From Desulfobacteraceae bacterium (GTDB lineage: Bacteria > Desulfobacterota > Desulfobacteria > Desulfobacterales > Desulfosalsimonadaceae), in contig JABZFM010000023.1 of assembly GCA_014237465.1 (NCBI GenBank), forward strand, positions 1-64,000: DNA of 64,000 bases, written 5' to 3'. The notes beneath the pieces were generated by a model. It worked only from the letters and a program-made list of their open reading frames with translations, had not been told where the DNA came from and did no database searches. Below, in pieces: positions 1-9,996 of the stretch. The translations under genes were made by a program, and so were the position numbers. The number at the start of each line of letters is the position of its first letter. The stretch's first letter is position 1.

Positions 1-1350
1 GACATCAGTCCCTCCGTATACATATATATTCCCCGCAACAACATACGGAAGAGCATCTGCAGACAATGCATTCCATGTAATATCCGATGTGATATTACCG
101 GCACGGATATTAATATACTCGCCATCTATACCGGAACCGATATTGTCCCCCATGGTAGTCACACCATTGGGGTAGATATTGACAGCGTATCTCTGGCGGA
201 TTCCATCATTGTCGGTGTCTCTGAAATCATTGCCGTTTATTTGCGGCTTTGACAGGTCATTACCATATATACCATCAAGGACATTATTTTTAATGATATT
301 GTCGGTTATAACAGGCGACGCATTATTCAGGTAGATTCCATGGACACTGCTTTTATGAATTTCACAGTTCCGGATCGTCGGTGAAACAGAGTAACAGTAT
401 ACATTGGAAGTAGTTAAATACCCCCCGTATTCTATTATGCAGTGTTCCAGCAGGGTCGAATTACCATCCGTGTCATTTCTGAAGTATATCCCCTTCCAGT
501 CGCCCGGCGACGGAACCGCTTCGTTGGATGTGAAAATAATCGGCTCGCTGGCTGTGCCCTGGGCGAAAATCGCGCCCCAGTGTCTCGTGCTGCTGGCGGA
601 GCCTGCGTACAGCGTAGTCCCACTCTTAAAACGAACTACTACTCCCTTTTCGATGGTCAGGGTTGCAACATTACTGACATCAGTCCCTCCGTATACATAT
701 ATATGCCCCGCAACAACATACGGAAGAGCATCTGCAGACAATGCATTCCATGTAATATCCGATGTGATATTACCGGCACGGATATTAATATACTCGCCAT
801 CTATACCGGAACCGATATTATCTCCCATGTTGCTCACACCATTGGGATAAATATTGACGGCATATCTCTGGCGGATTCCATCATTATCGGTGTCTCTGAA
901 ATCATTGCCGTTTATTTGCGGCTTTGACAGGTCATTACCATATATACCATCAAGGACATTATTTTTAATGATATTGTCGGTTATAACAGGCGACGCATTA
1001 TTCAGGTAGATTCCATGGGCACTGCTTTTATGAATTTCACAGTTCCGGATCGTCGGTGAAACAGAGTAACAGTATATATTGGAAGTTGTTAAATACCCCC
1101 CGTATTCTATTATGCAGTGTTCCAGCAGGGTCGAATTACCATCCGTGTCATTTCTGAAGTATATCCCCCGCCAGTCTCCTGGCGACGGAACTGATTCATT
1201 GGATGTGAAAATAATCGGCTCGCTGGCTGTGCCCTGGGCGAAAATCGCACCCCAGTGTCTCGTGCTGCTGGCGGAGCCTGCGTACAGAGTGGTTCCGCTC
1301 TTAAAACGAACTACTACTCCCTTTTCGATGGTCAGGGTTGCAACATTACT
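1..1350 (-). repeat. 675-bp in-frame tandem duplication
   Basis: Bases 1-675 and 676-1350 align without gaps. I count about 26 substitutions, several of them silent. A third unit begins at 1351 but diverges after about 40 bases, marking the edge of the array inside the gene. The period is divisible by three, so copy-number change would keep the frame. Confidence 0.9.
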
Positions 1351-1620
1351 GACATCAGTCCCTCCATATACATATATATCCCCTGATACTACGTAAGGAC
1401 TTTTTGCCTTGGTCCATTCAATGTTCTGGCCTGTGATATCTCCGCTGACCTCGGTATAATCCGTATAGACATTTTCTGTATAAGCAAATAAAAATTCAGG
1501 ACAGGATAAAATCATTGCAGACAAAGACAGGATCAGCCAAGCTGATAATAGCAAAATAAAGGAAGAGCCTGTTTCAGAAATTTTTAAGTTCAAATCATTG
1601 ACCCGGATTTTCAATTGCAT
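1..1620 (-). CDS. Exported right-handed beta-helix repeat protein, 3' end outside the window
   Basis: The reading frame is open from the ATG at 1620 to the window edge, so 540 codons are visible and no stop is seen. The start is preceded by GAGAGG at suitable spacing. A hydrophobic segment at about residues 18-40 suggests export. The rest reads as parallel beta-helix sequence: short strands with Asn/Gly turns, a WRGIYF motif, HCIIEYGG, and NNxxxGIY turns. A 225-residue module begins near residue 90 and is followed by a second copy, encoded by 676-1350 and 1-675, about 96% identical in DNA by hand count. Such modules occur in secreted or surface polysaccharide-binding proteins and adhesins; the specific role here is unknown. 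It is the last visible gene of a same-strand group of four exported proteins. Sure of the gene and fold type, not of the function. Confidence 0.85.
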   Translation of the reverse strand, partial: MQLKIRVNDLNLKISETGSSFILLLSAWLILSLSAMILSCPEFLFAYTENVYTDYTEVSGDITGQNIEWTKAKSPYVVSGDIYVYGGTDVSNVATLTIEKGVVVRFKSGTTLYAGSASSTRHWGAIFAQGTASEPIIFTSNESVPSPGDWRGIYFRNDTDGNSTLLEHCIIEYGGYLTTSNIYCYSVSPTIRNCEIHKSSAHGIYLNNASPVITDNIIKNNVLDGIYGNDLSKPQINGNDFRDTDNDGIRQRYAVNIYPNGVSNMGDNIGSGIDGEYINIRAGNITSDITWNALSADALPYVVAGHIYVYGGTDVSNVATLTIEKGVVVRFKSGTTLYAGSASSTRHWGAIFAQGTASEPIIFTSNEAVPSPGDWKGIYFRNDTDGNSTLLEHCIIEYGGYLTTSNVYCYSVSPTIRNCEIHKSSVHGIYLNNASPVITDNIIKNNVLDGIYGNDLSKPQINGNDFRDTDNDGIRQRYAVNIYPNGVTTMGDNIGSGIDGEYINIRAGNITSDITWNALSADALPYVVAGNIYVYGGTDV

Positions 1621-1698
1621 GTCATCCTCTCAATTCTGTAATTTAACATCGTTTTCTCTTTTAGCATCCGACTGACCAGAGTGCAGATCTCAATTTTT

Positions 1699-2556
1699 TC
1701 ATTGTCCGCACGGAATACACTTATTGACATTTTTAATTCGATTTTCCTTTGATGTTCTTGAAAGCGCAAAATTTTTAAGGAACCGCTTGTATTCATTTAT
1801 CCCTCCGGTCAGGTAAAAGACATTCCTGATTTCGGCCTTTTTGACTGCCCTTTCCAATATGTCATACCCCTGGCCGTTTTCATTAAATATCAGGACTGTA
1901 TAAAACCTGCCGGGATCTATTTCTTTTAAAACATTATGAAAGGATTTTTCTGTCAAATCATGAATATGCCTTACATCAGGGAACAGTTGACCGGATTCCG
2001 GGATTACTTTGGAAGAAACATCTATTATAATATTCTCCCTGGATTCTTTTTCCTGAAAAAAGTCCTGTGAGGAAATCCGATTGAGTTCTTTTACGGCAAA
2101 AACATCTCCATCAAAATCCAGTCCCTTTTCTTTCCAAGCACTGAGGCCACCCCATAAAATTGAAACATCAAAGGCCTTTTCTTTCAGCTTTATACATTCA
2201 TTTTCAAGCGGGGCATAAATATATCCGTTATTTACCAGGACAAGCTGACTGGTTTTAAGAAATGGTTTCGTCTTTATTGAATATAGGGGAACGTTCATTG
2301 ATCCGGGGATATGAACTTTGCCAAATTCCTGCGGGCTGCGAACATCGAGGATAAGTATCTTTCGTTTCTGTTTCATTTTGTGCAGAACAGCCTCTACAGA
2401 AACCGCAAAGGAAAGATCGTGTTTTTTTAAAACTTGATCACATTCGATATTTGGATCACCTACGGTTGTTTCTCTATCTTCCGCATTGACCTGCACCGAT
2501 ATCAATAGAATGGCACTGACTATTAACACAATTTTTAATGATTGAAATGGTTTCAT
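1699..2556 (-). CDS. Exported double rhodanese-like protein without catalytic cysteines
   Basis: 285 residues. Residues 1-25 are a signal peptide (hydrophobic core, then VNA-E). Two rhodanese-like folds follow. The first (about 50-150) has the DVRSPQEF and HIPGSMNVP landmarks, and the second (about 160-265) has IIIDVSS and FYLTGGINEY. In both, the position of the usual active-site Cys loop lacks Cys (VLVNNGY and LIFNENGQG), so classical sulfurtransferase chemistry is unlikely. The only obvious redox motif is C-terminal, C280-I-P-C283, two residues before the end. The gene lies 71 bp downstream of the giant repeat protein and 78 bp upstream of the beta-helix gene, so co-transcription is plausible. 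No good ribosome-binding site is seen, and the start is simply the only ATG before the signal peptide. Confidence 0.75.
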   Translation of the reverse strand: MKPFQSLKIVLIVSAILLISVQVNAEDRETTVGDPNIECDQVLKKHDLSFAVSVEAVLHKMKQKRKILILDVRSPQEFGKVHIPGSMNVPLYSIKTKPFLKTSQLVLVNNGYIYAPLENECIKLKEKAFDVSILWGGLSAWKEKGLDFDGDVFAVKELNRISSQDFFQEKESRENIIIDVSSKVIPESGQLFPDVRHIHDLTEKSFHNVLKEIDPGRFYTVLIFNENGQGYDILERAVKKAEIRNVFYLTGGINEYKRFLKNFALSRTSKENRIKNVNKCIPCGQ

Positions 2557-2627
2557 AAGTTTTATTGATCTGATTTATTCTTTTTTTATAAGAGAAACAG
2601 GTTATCCAAAAAATCAATTCCGGCCGG

Positions 2628-5600
2628 CTAATCCATATTAATCTCAATGCTGTTTATCATGTCAGCCTGGATGCTTTCATCAGGAGTGTAAACCTGTTCC
2701 CCACCTTCATCTGCACGGAACCTGAAAATATTTTCCGGAAGAAGAAATTCAACGATACCGGAAATATTTGTATCCTGATACCAGCTGAGATATGTCCCAG
2801 CCTTAAACAAATACACTCTTGCACTCTGGGCATCTACTCCGGACCTGAGAACATGAACCTCAGCCATACCATGTGGAATGCTGACATGCGTATCAGCAAA
2901 CAGAATTTCATCCGACCAGAATTGATACCCCATATAATCCGCACGAACTGTATACCCTTTATTCGGCAAGTTAAAAACCACATTACCGTTGGCATTTGTT
3001 GTCTGGTTTTGACTCAAATAGATACCGGATGACTTAAACAGATAGACTTTGATACTCTCTAATGCTTCCGGTGTTCCCTGGTATAATTTTTCAACTGATA
3101 CGGTGATATCCTGATGTTGAATGGTAAAAACTTCAGAAAGCGTTCCCGGTACAGTAAAGACATCGGTCCAGAATTGATATCCCAGGTGGTCCACACGGAT
3201 CTTATATTCCGCGTCAGCAAGATTAAATGACACCTGTCCTTCACTGCTGGTTGCCTCCCACATACTCAGATATGAGCCGGTACCTGAAAACAGATAACAT
3301 GATGCACCGACCAGTGGCTCCGTCTCGTTTTTTAATACCGTTAAAGTAAATGCCCCTCCCCCTGTTGAAATTTCAACCGGAACTGCCTGATCAGCTTCCA
3401 GAGTTACCACATCACTCCAGTACTGGCTGCCCTGATAGTCTGTCCGGAATTTATAATCTCCGGCTGCAAGGTGGAACATCACGACGCCAACAGAGTCTGT
3501 TGTATCATTTATATTCAGGTATGTACCTGAAGCTGTGAAAACATCAACCTGCACTCCATCCAGCGGCTCTCCGCCCCTGGTTACCATTATTTCAGCATCT
3601 GCCATTGGAATATCAACAACGGTATCCAAACCCGTAAATTCATCCGACCAGAACTCTTGACTCATATAATCTGCGCGTACTTTGTATGCCTGGTTTGGTA
3701 AATTAAATACCACCCCTCCATTTACATCTGTTGTCTGACTTTGATTCATGTATGTCCCGAAAGAAGTGAACAGATAAACTGCGGTTCCTTCTATTGGATT
3801 AGAAACTGCCTGGAAGGCTTCGCTAACTGTTATGGTGATATCCTGGTGCAGGATGGTAAATGCCTCAGAAAGTATTTCCGGAACTGCAAAAATTTCGGTC
3901 CAAAATTGGTATCCAAGATGATCCACACGAATCTTATAGTCCCCGTCGGCCAGGTTAAACGAAACCAAACCTCCGCTGCTGGTTACTTCCCACATATTCA
4001 GGTATGCGCCGGTACTGGAAAACAGATAACATTCTGCCCCCACCAACGGATCCATTGCACCCTTTAACACCGTTAGCGTAAATGTTCCACCCCCTGTCGA
4101 TATTTCAATCGGGACTGCCTGATCTGCGATCAGTGTTCCTGCGCTGCTCCAGTACTGGCTGTCCTGATAGTCTGTCCGGAATTTATAATCTCCGGCAGCA
4201 AGACGGAACATCACGTTTCCTGAAGCATCGGTGGCATCATTTAAATTCAGGTACGTACCTGTGTCGGTGAACACATAAACAGGAACCCCTTCAATGGGTT
4301 GACCCTCTCCTGTTACTGTTATGTCAGCATCTGACATAGGAATATTAACCACTGTATCCACACCTGTAAATTCATCTGACCAGAACTCCTGGCTCATATA
4401 ATCTGCACGTACCTTGTATGCCTGATTCGGCAGATGGAATGTGACAACACCGTTTGGATCTGTTGTTTTGTTTTGATTCAGGTACGTACCTGGAGAAGTA
4501 AATAAATATACACAGATGTCCTCTATTGGATCATTTACAGCGTCAAATTGGCTATTAACCGTTATATCAATATCATGATGCACTATATCCAGATCAATGG
4601 ACGTATCAGCATCTATAAATGTTTCAGAACTCCAGAATTGATACCCCATATAATCCGCCCTGACTTTATAGCTACCTTCCGGTACATCAAAACCAACGCG
4701 ACCCGATGAATCAGTAGCCTGGTTTAATCCAAGGTAGCTGCCAGTCCCTGAAAAGAGGTATATTCTGACACCATCCATCGGTGTGGCAGGATCTTCCTGA
4801 AGCGTTACACGGAATAGCCCACCACCGGCGGCCACGGGTATATAATTAATGTCACCGCTGGCAATCGTTGTAATATCGCTCCAGTATTGACTGCCCAAAA
4901 TATCAGCTCTGAACTTGAAAGCGATTTCTGCAGGAAGGTCGAATGATACAGTACCATTTGCATCCGTATCTTTGAAAATGCCAAGATAAGCCCCGCTTTC
5001 ATTAAACAGATATACCCTGACACCTTCTGATATGCCTGAAGCAGTGGTGACTGTTATCTCTGCTGCCTCTATTTCAATCGTCACCTCAACTTCCGCTACT
5101 GTAACAGGAACTACTAACGACCAAAACTGATTAAACATATAGTCAACACGAAATTTATAATTCCCATCAACAAAATCACTCCTCGTAAACAAAGCCGCCC
5201 CGGTATCATCAGTGTTTGCATTTTTACCGGTATAAGCGCCTGATTCAGTAAATCCAAAAACGTTAACGCCGGTAATCGGTGTCCCTTCATCTGTGAACAC
5301 TTTTACAGGTATATAGTCTGAGGCTGCGATAATATATTCTTCTGTAAAAACATCACTCTGGTTGCCGGCACTATCTATACCTATATATTTTAAGGTTGTG
5401 CTTTGTGTAATATCAATCGAATCAACATAAACCTGTGAAGCTGCGGTGGGATCACTGCCATCAGTTGTAGAATAAATCTCTGCAACCTCATTTGCCGAAA
5501 GAATTACAGAAAGCGCTTCCGTATAACTGCCCCCTGAGGGTGCAGCTGTAACTACCGGCACGGACCGATCAATTGTTACAGCGCCAGGACTATATGAAGA

Positions 5601-8600
5601 CACTGAAACTTGGCCATCCGAAATTACAGCATAAATATACCATGTGCCTTCAAGACCAGGCCCGGTTACATCCCAAACATAGGAATCTGATGCGCCGTCA
5701 GTATCTTCTGCAATATTGTCAGCAATAAGAATCCCGTTTTCTTCGGAATTATCAATATCATAATAAAGGGATATGGTTGCGTTACTGTCGGGATCAACGT
5801 CTTCCCAGCTAATCACTACAATGTCCGCACCTGTAATAAGGTTTTCAGAAGGTTCAGTTATCGTAATCTGAGGCGCTTGGCTTGGCCAATTATATGATTT
5901 CACAAAAAATGTTTCCGGATCCATCCAATCGCTGACTTCACCGTGCCCATCTTCTGCACGAACTCTCCAGTAATATCTTGTATTATCAGACAAATCTGAG
6001 ACAATGTCTGCTTCCGGGTCTGAACATTCAAATTCCTCAATCAGATTAATCAGATTGGCGTCCGAATAAACCTCAAACCTGTATTGCAGTGTGTCATTAT
6101 CAAGATCCGTTGTTGAATTTACGCAAAGAGTTGGCGTCAAAGTATGTACCCAGGTATCTTTTCCGGGGTTCTTGAGGGTTGGCGTAAAAGGCGTATCATT
6201 TGTCGGGTTGACAAAAAAGCTGCTGGTAATCCATGGACCGTTCGCCATTCCGTCATTTGCACGCACCCGCCAGTAATACATCGTATTGCTCAAAAGGCCT
6301 TCAACATGATATGGTGTAGACTCTACACCTTCCTCAATATCACCCGCTACCACCTTAAACGGGCTGTCAAATGTATTTACCCGGTCCAGTTCAAATTGAT
6401 AAATCAGAAAATCTCCATCAGCATCTGTTGCATTGCTTACTGTAAGATCCAAGTCATGAGATGTAATCTCACTTCCGATTTCAGGAGCAAGAATTGCAGA
6501 CGCTGTGGGAGAAGAATTTGATGTTGAAATGGTAAAAGAGGCGGATAATGTATCTACCTGCGCGCCATGCTCATCAATTGCGATGGCTTTCCAGTAATAT
6601 GTTGTTTCATCATTGAGTAATGAATCTGCTGGAACCGTCCATCCGGTTGTTCCGTCCGGATCTTCTGCTATTTCAGATGCAGAAGCGACCAGTTGTATCA
6701 GGCTGCTGTCCGAATAAACTTCAAACATATAACTGATTGTATCATTATCTGCATCAGAGCTGTTTGTTACTTCAAGAAATGGCGTTAATGTATCTGCATA
6801 TGTTTCGTTTGCAGGGCTGCTGATATGAAATTCATCAGGTAAAACATTTGACGTATTAACAAAAAATGAGCCATAGGTCCACAGGCTGTAAGCAATTCTG
6901 TCAGAAGCTCTTACGCGCCAATAATAAAATGTATTTTCATTTAAATCTTCTGAAATTGTCCATAAAGTTGTATCCTGGGTTTCAACGATATCCTGAATCG
7001 TCGATACCAGATCAACACACTCAGGGTCAGAAAACAGCTCAAATTCGTAAGACAAAACATCACCGTCAGGGTCTTCACTATTCTCAAAAATAAATTGTGG
7101 TGAGAATACATCCACTTCACCCTGATGAGAAGGCGAAACAATTTTAGGCGCATTGGGGCCATACCCGTTTTCAGCTGTCGGATCCGTTCCAAACAGAAAT
7201 TCATCGAGATCGGAAATACCGTCTCCGTCATAGTCTCCAAATCCGTCACGGGTTAAATCTTCAAAATGCAATATTTCCCATTCATCGTTCATGCCGTCAC
7301 AGTCGGAATCATCCTGTGAACAAACCGTTATTTTGACACTCCTGCTGGTCTCAAGTATACCGTCTGAAGCTGTAAACGTTATATAATAGGTGCCGGCCTG
7401 GCCAAGAGCCGGAGTCCAGTCAAAAATACCTTCTGCAACACCAACCGAATCACCTTCACCATTATCAACAAAAGTTGCACCCGGAGGAAGATCTAAACCA
7501 GAAAGGGATGGTATCGTGTTGTTGGGGTCACTTGCCTGCACAATAAATGAAAGCTGCTGTAGCTCTGCACGTGATTTTTCATTGATAAACATCAGTACCG
7601 GCGGTTGAGGAACTGCAACTATATCATCAAATACAAACGTATAAGAACCCGTTGTATTAACATCAAAAAGGTTTATATGAAAATTCCAGCCGGAGGAAGC
7701 AGGCTCTTTCCTTGTTTTAGACAGCCACGCATTATCAAACTTGATCTGTTTCCCGTCACTGCGAATAACCTCTTTTAGAAACTTGTTGCCTTCATTTACA
7801 TCATTTACCTGTACATAAATAAAGCCCGTTGATTCAGGAGTTGAAAGCGTATACCGAACCTCCGAACCTGACTGACCATTTTGCTCAAAGATTGAAGAAA
7901 GGGATTGATTGCTCACCAAAGTATCCGTGCAGTCCGATTCATAGACTTTGAATTCACTGTCGGGGTTGTTATTCAATGTTGCCAGAAAATCACAAGTATT
8001 ATCCCTGCCCGGTAAATCCACCAGAACGTCTTTAATTAGAAAATGTGAGTACGCACCCTCAATAAGGGATGTCAGTTCCCCTCCCAGTTCATCTGAATGG
8101 GAGACGTCGGCTGAAAATTCGATAAATTTTCCGGACAATGTGCAGGTCATAATCCAGCGCCCGACACCGGCGGTATCAGGAGGGATATCTCCGAAATCAA
8201 CGAGAAGACTTTCCGTGGCCGGTAGGCCGTTTACTTCACTGCCTTCAATGGCAAAACCGATTAAAAGGCCCTGCTCGTTTTCTATAATCTCCGGCTGGGC
8301 GGAATCGATTTTAAGATTTCGGGCTGTTCCGTGCCCGTTATTTTTTACACGAACTCCTAGTGTAAAAGGGATCGGCGGTTCAATGGAAGCGCTAAAAGCA
8401 TCATCGCCGAAAACATCCTGTGTCAGAAAGTAATCTATTTGGAGTTCAGGCAAGGGCTTGACATAAATATAGTCCGGAGACACTTCAGTGATATTTTCTT
8501 CGCCACCGATGGTATAGGTGAGTGTTGCACCAACGTAATAAAGTTTTCCTTTTTCAAGATCATTGGAAGATCCGGGGGCCGGAATAATCAACCAGTACAG

Positions 8601-8987
8601 ATCAACGGCTGATGATGGGGCAACTGAATCTATGGGCCATATTGAATTGACAGGCTCTCCAATCCCGTCTGAGTCCGCACGAATAAAAAAATCTGCATCT
8701 GTATTGTCGGGATCAGAACTCGCAATAACAGTTTGTCCGTATTCATCGGCGAAATTTACCGTAACATTCACATCTTCAAGCGTAATATGGGAAAGACCGT
8801 TATTAATCCGCATATGTGCGTCAAACGCCTGCCGTTCAAGCGTCAACTCCTGCCGTATTTCAATTTTGACCACCGCACACAGGGAATCATCCGCAAAGGT
8901 GTTGTTGGGCGGAAATAAAAACAGACCTGCAGAAATAAGTAACAATCCAATTAAGAGATATTTTTTCCCACAGTTAAATTTTTTCAT
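2628..8987 (-). CDS. Giant secreted multidomain surface protein with 11 C-terminal ~81-residue repeats
   Basis: 2119 residues, start set by a strong CGGAGGAAATA before the ATG. Residues 1-32 are a signal peptide. In order: two CARDB-like beta domains (about 35-330); a jelly-roll-like stretch; a putative Ig/cadherin-type domain (about 460-560); a Ca2+-binding-like segment with repeated DxDGD motifs (about 565-610); four FN3-like modules ending in YYWRVRA or YYWKAIA (about 615-1050); a further beta domain; a chitobiase C-terminal-like domain (TDGSDP, about 1150-1230); then 11 carboxypeptidase-regulatory/Cna-B-like repeats with the pattern VYLF..GTYL....TD.NG.V.F.L....YK.RADY...FWS. No LPxTG or PEP-CTERM anchor is seen. 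A structural or adhesive role outside the cell is inferred; the ligand is unknown. Neighbouring secreted genes on the same strand suggest a joint surface assembly. Confidence 0.85.
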   Translation of the reverse strand: MKKFNCGKKYLLIGLLLISAGLFLFPPNNTFADDSLCAVVKIEIRQELTLERQAFDAHMRINNGLSHITLEDVNVTVNFADEYGQTVIASSDPDNTDADFFIRADSDGIGEPVNSIWPIDSVAPSSAVDLYWLIIPAPGSSNDLEKGKLYYVGATLTYTIGGEENITEVSPDYIYVKPLPELQIDYFLTQDVFGDDAFSASIEPPIPFTLGVRVKNNGHGTARNLKIDSAQPEIIENEQGLLIGFAIEGSEVNGLPATESLLVDFGDIPPDTAGVGRWIMTCTLSGKFIEFSADVSHSDELGGELTSLIEGAYSHFLIKDVLVDLPGRDNTCDFLATLNNNPDSEFKVYESDCTDTLVSNQSLSSIFEQNGQSGSEVRYTLSTPESTGFIYVQVNDVNEGNKFLKEVIRSDGKQIKFDNAWLSKTRKEPASSGWNFHINLFDVNTTGSYTFVFDDIVAVPQPPVLMFINEKSRAELQQLSFIVQASDPNNTIPSLSGLDLPPGATFVDNGEGDSVGVAEGIFDWTPALGQAGTYYITFTASDGILETSRSVKITVCSQDDSDCDGMNDEWEILHFEDLTRDGFGDYDGDGISDLDEFLFGTDPTAENGYGPNAPKIVSPSHQGEVDVFSPQFIFENSEDPDGDVLSYEFELFSDPECVDLVSTIQDIVETQDTTLWTISEDLNENTFYYWRVRASDRIAYSLWTYGSFFVNTSNVLPDEFHISSPANETYADTLTPFLEVTNSSDADNDTISYMFEVYSDSSLIQLVASASEIAEDPDGTTGWTVPADSLLNDETTYYWKAIAIDEHGAQVDTLSASFTISTSNSSPTASAILAPEIGSEITSHDLDLTVSNATDADGDFLIYQFELDRVNTFDSPFKVVAGDIEEGVESTPYHVEGLLSNTMYYWRVRANDGMANGPWITSSFFVNPTNDTPFTPTLKNPGKDTWVHTLTPTLCVNSTTDLDNDTLQYRFEVYSDANLINLIEEFECSDPEADIVSDLSDNTRYYWRVRAEDGHGEVSDWMDPETFFVKSYNWPSQAPQITITEPSENLITGADIVVISWEDVDPDSNATISLYYDIDNSEENGILIADNIAEDTDGASDSYVWDVTGPGLEGTWYIYAVISDGQVSVSSYSPGAVTIDRSVPVVTAAPSGGSYTEALSVILSANEVAEIYSTTDGSDPTAASQVYVDSIDITQSTTLKYIGIDSAGNQSDVFTEEYIIAASDYIPVKVFTDEGTPITGVNVFGFTESGAYTGKNANTDDTGAALFTRSDFVDGNYKFRVDYMFNQFWSLVVPVTVAEVEVTIEIEAAEITVTTASGISEGVRVYLFNESGAYLGIFKDTDANGTVSFDLPAEIAFKFRADILGSQYWSDITTIASGDINYIPVAAGGGLFRVTLQEDPATPMDGVRIYLFSGTGSYLGLNQATDSSGRVGFDVPEGSYKVRADYMGYQFWSSETFIDADTSIDLDIVHHDIDITVNSQFDAVNDPIEDICVYLFTSPGTYLNQNKTTDPNGVVTFHLPNQAYKVRADYMSQEFWSDEFTGVDTVVNIPMSDADITVTGEGQPIEGVPVYVFTDTGTYLNLNDATDASGNVMFRLAAGDYKFRTDYQDSQYWSSAGTLIADQAVPIEISTGGGTFTLTVLKGAMDPLVGAECYLFSSTGAYLNMWEVTSSGGLVSFNLADGDYKIRVDHLGYQFWTEIFAVPEILSEAFTILHQDITITVSEAFQAVSNPIEGTAVYLFTSFGTYMNQSQTTDVNGGVVFNLPNQAYKVRADYMSQEFWSDEFTGLDTVVDIPMADAEIMVTRGGEPLDGVQVDVFTASGTYLNINDTTDSVGVVMFHLAAGDYKFRTDYQGSQYWSDVVTLEADQAVPVEISTGGGAFTLTVLKNETEPLVGASCYLFSGTGSYLSMWEATSSEGQVSFNLADAEYKIRVDHLGYQFWTDVFTVPGTLSEVFTIQHQDITVSVEKLYQGTPEALESIKVYLFKSSGIYLSQNQTTNANGNVVFNLPNKGYTVRADYMGYQFWSDEILFADTHVSIPHGMAEVHVLRSGVDAQSARVYLFKAGTYLSWYQDTNISGIVEFLLPENIFRFRADEGGEQVYTPDESIQADMINSIEINMD
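2640..5300 (-). repeat. Eleven ~244-bp protein-coding repeats with a 732-bp higher-order period
   Basis: Within the C-terminal array the repeats fall into a three-part cycle: 4, 7 and 10 resemble each other, as do 5, 8 and 11, and 6 and 9. The string TTCATCYGAC recurs at 4371, 3639 and 2907, exactly 732 bp apart. Block duplication of three repeats at a time is the simplest explanation. Confidence 0.85.
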
Positions 8988-9099
8988 TATTTCCTCCGAT
9001 GATTATATCTGAAGTCAGAATCTAAAATTTATCTAAAATAGTAATATAAAAAGTAACGTTAAAAGGGGTTGAAACGAATCAACTGAAATTTTATCATTT

Positions 9100-9996
9100 T
9101 TAATTCATTTTGACGTGAATTCCCTGTCCCTGAACACGAAAACGGTTAAATTCCAGCATCGGTTCTTTGTTCTGTCTTTCAATAATTCGCATGGCAAAAT
9201 AGCTTTTCCTGTTTTCCATAAATATTTTATTTTGCGGATCAACAACCCACCAGACTTTACCGTCAAAAAACTCAGCCCAGTTATGTAACGCGGATGGTTT
9301 TAGTATGTCATTTTCATTGCAGATATAGCCGGCAATGCCCCGTGACGGAATTTTATTTGCCCGGCAGAGTGCAATAAAGAGGTACATGTATTCCGTGCAG
9401 TCGCCTTTTTTTTGTGAAAGCGCATATAAAGATCCCCGAGCATTTTTAATATAACCGGAATACCTGATATGTTTTGAGACCCAGGAAAAAATATTTTCAG
9501 CCGTTTGAATTGCATTTTCAGCCTTTAATGCAAGGGCTTGTTGGATAATATCCGGATGATCAGACTCACAGTTAATCCCGGGTTTCAAAAACTCGTCCAT
9601 TGCAACTTCAGATATGTGGCAAGGATTTTCAGACATCAGAAGGTTCGCCTTGATCGAAATAATCCGTGTGGCAAATGGCGGAAAATGCTCAAACGAAAAC
9701 TCGAGAACCTGGACACCCAGATGATTATTAATGATCTGATAGGGATGTGATGCTTCGATTTTTTCGCAAAATTGAGTTGATGTTTGTTTGACCGGTGCAT
9801 ATGTCCAAAACTTTATATCATTCAAAAGTTTGTTTGTTTTGTTCTGGAGGGAAAAGCTGTATCGAACCTGCTTAGGCATAAAATACGAAGTTTCGCTGAT
9901 ATCGTCAGTCGATTTGCCCGATATGAAAATCATAACAAGCGTTACAAATATAACGCAGCATACAATGCTTAAAATAATAATGGCTTTTTTTTTCAT
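9100..9996 (-). CDS. Membrane-anchored or exported transglutaminase-like cysteine protease-fold protein
   Basis: 298 residues. Residues 4-26 form a membrane anchor or uncleaved signal. The transglutaminase-like core (about 160-256) shows the expected triad: C200 in GDCTEY, H238 in ALHNWAEF and D253 in WVVDPQN. The domain family catalyses peptide cleavage or crosslinking; which of these applies here cannot be told. It is first of four same-strand exported-protein genes (gap of 112 bp to the giant repeat protein). A role in processing or crosslinking that protein is a context inference only. The start has only a weak upstream purine stretch. Confidence 0.8.
   Translation of the reverse strand: MKKKAIIILSIVCCVIFVTLVMIFISGKSTDDISETSYFMPKQVRYSFSLQNKTNKLLNDIKFWTYAPVKQTSTQFCEKIEASHPYQIINNHLGVQVLEFSFEHFPPFATRIISIKANLLMSENPCHISEVAMDEFLKPGINCESDHPDIIQQALALKAENAIQTAENIFSWVSKHIRYSGYIKNARGSLYALSQKKGDCTEYMYLFIALCRANKIPSRGIAGYICNENDILKPSALHNWAEFFDGKVWWVVDPQNKIFMENRKSYFAMRIIERQNKEPMLEFNRFRVQGQGIHVKMN

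Noticed and set aside
404-850. Plus-strand open frame (and a similar one at 1079-1396) over the beta-helix gene
   Set aside because: They are antisense to a continuous minus-strand frame with a signal peptide and binding site, and their similarity to each other only reflects the 675-bp repeat.
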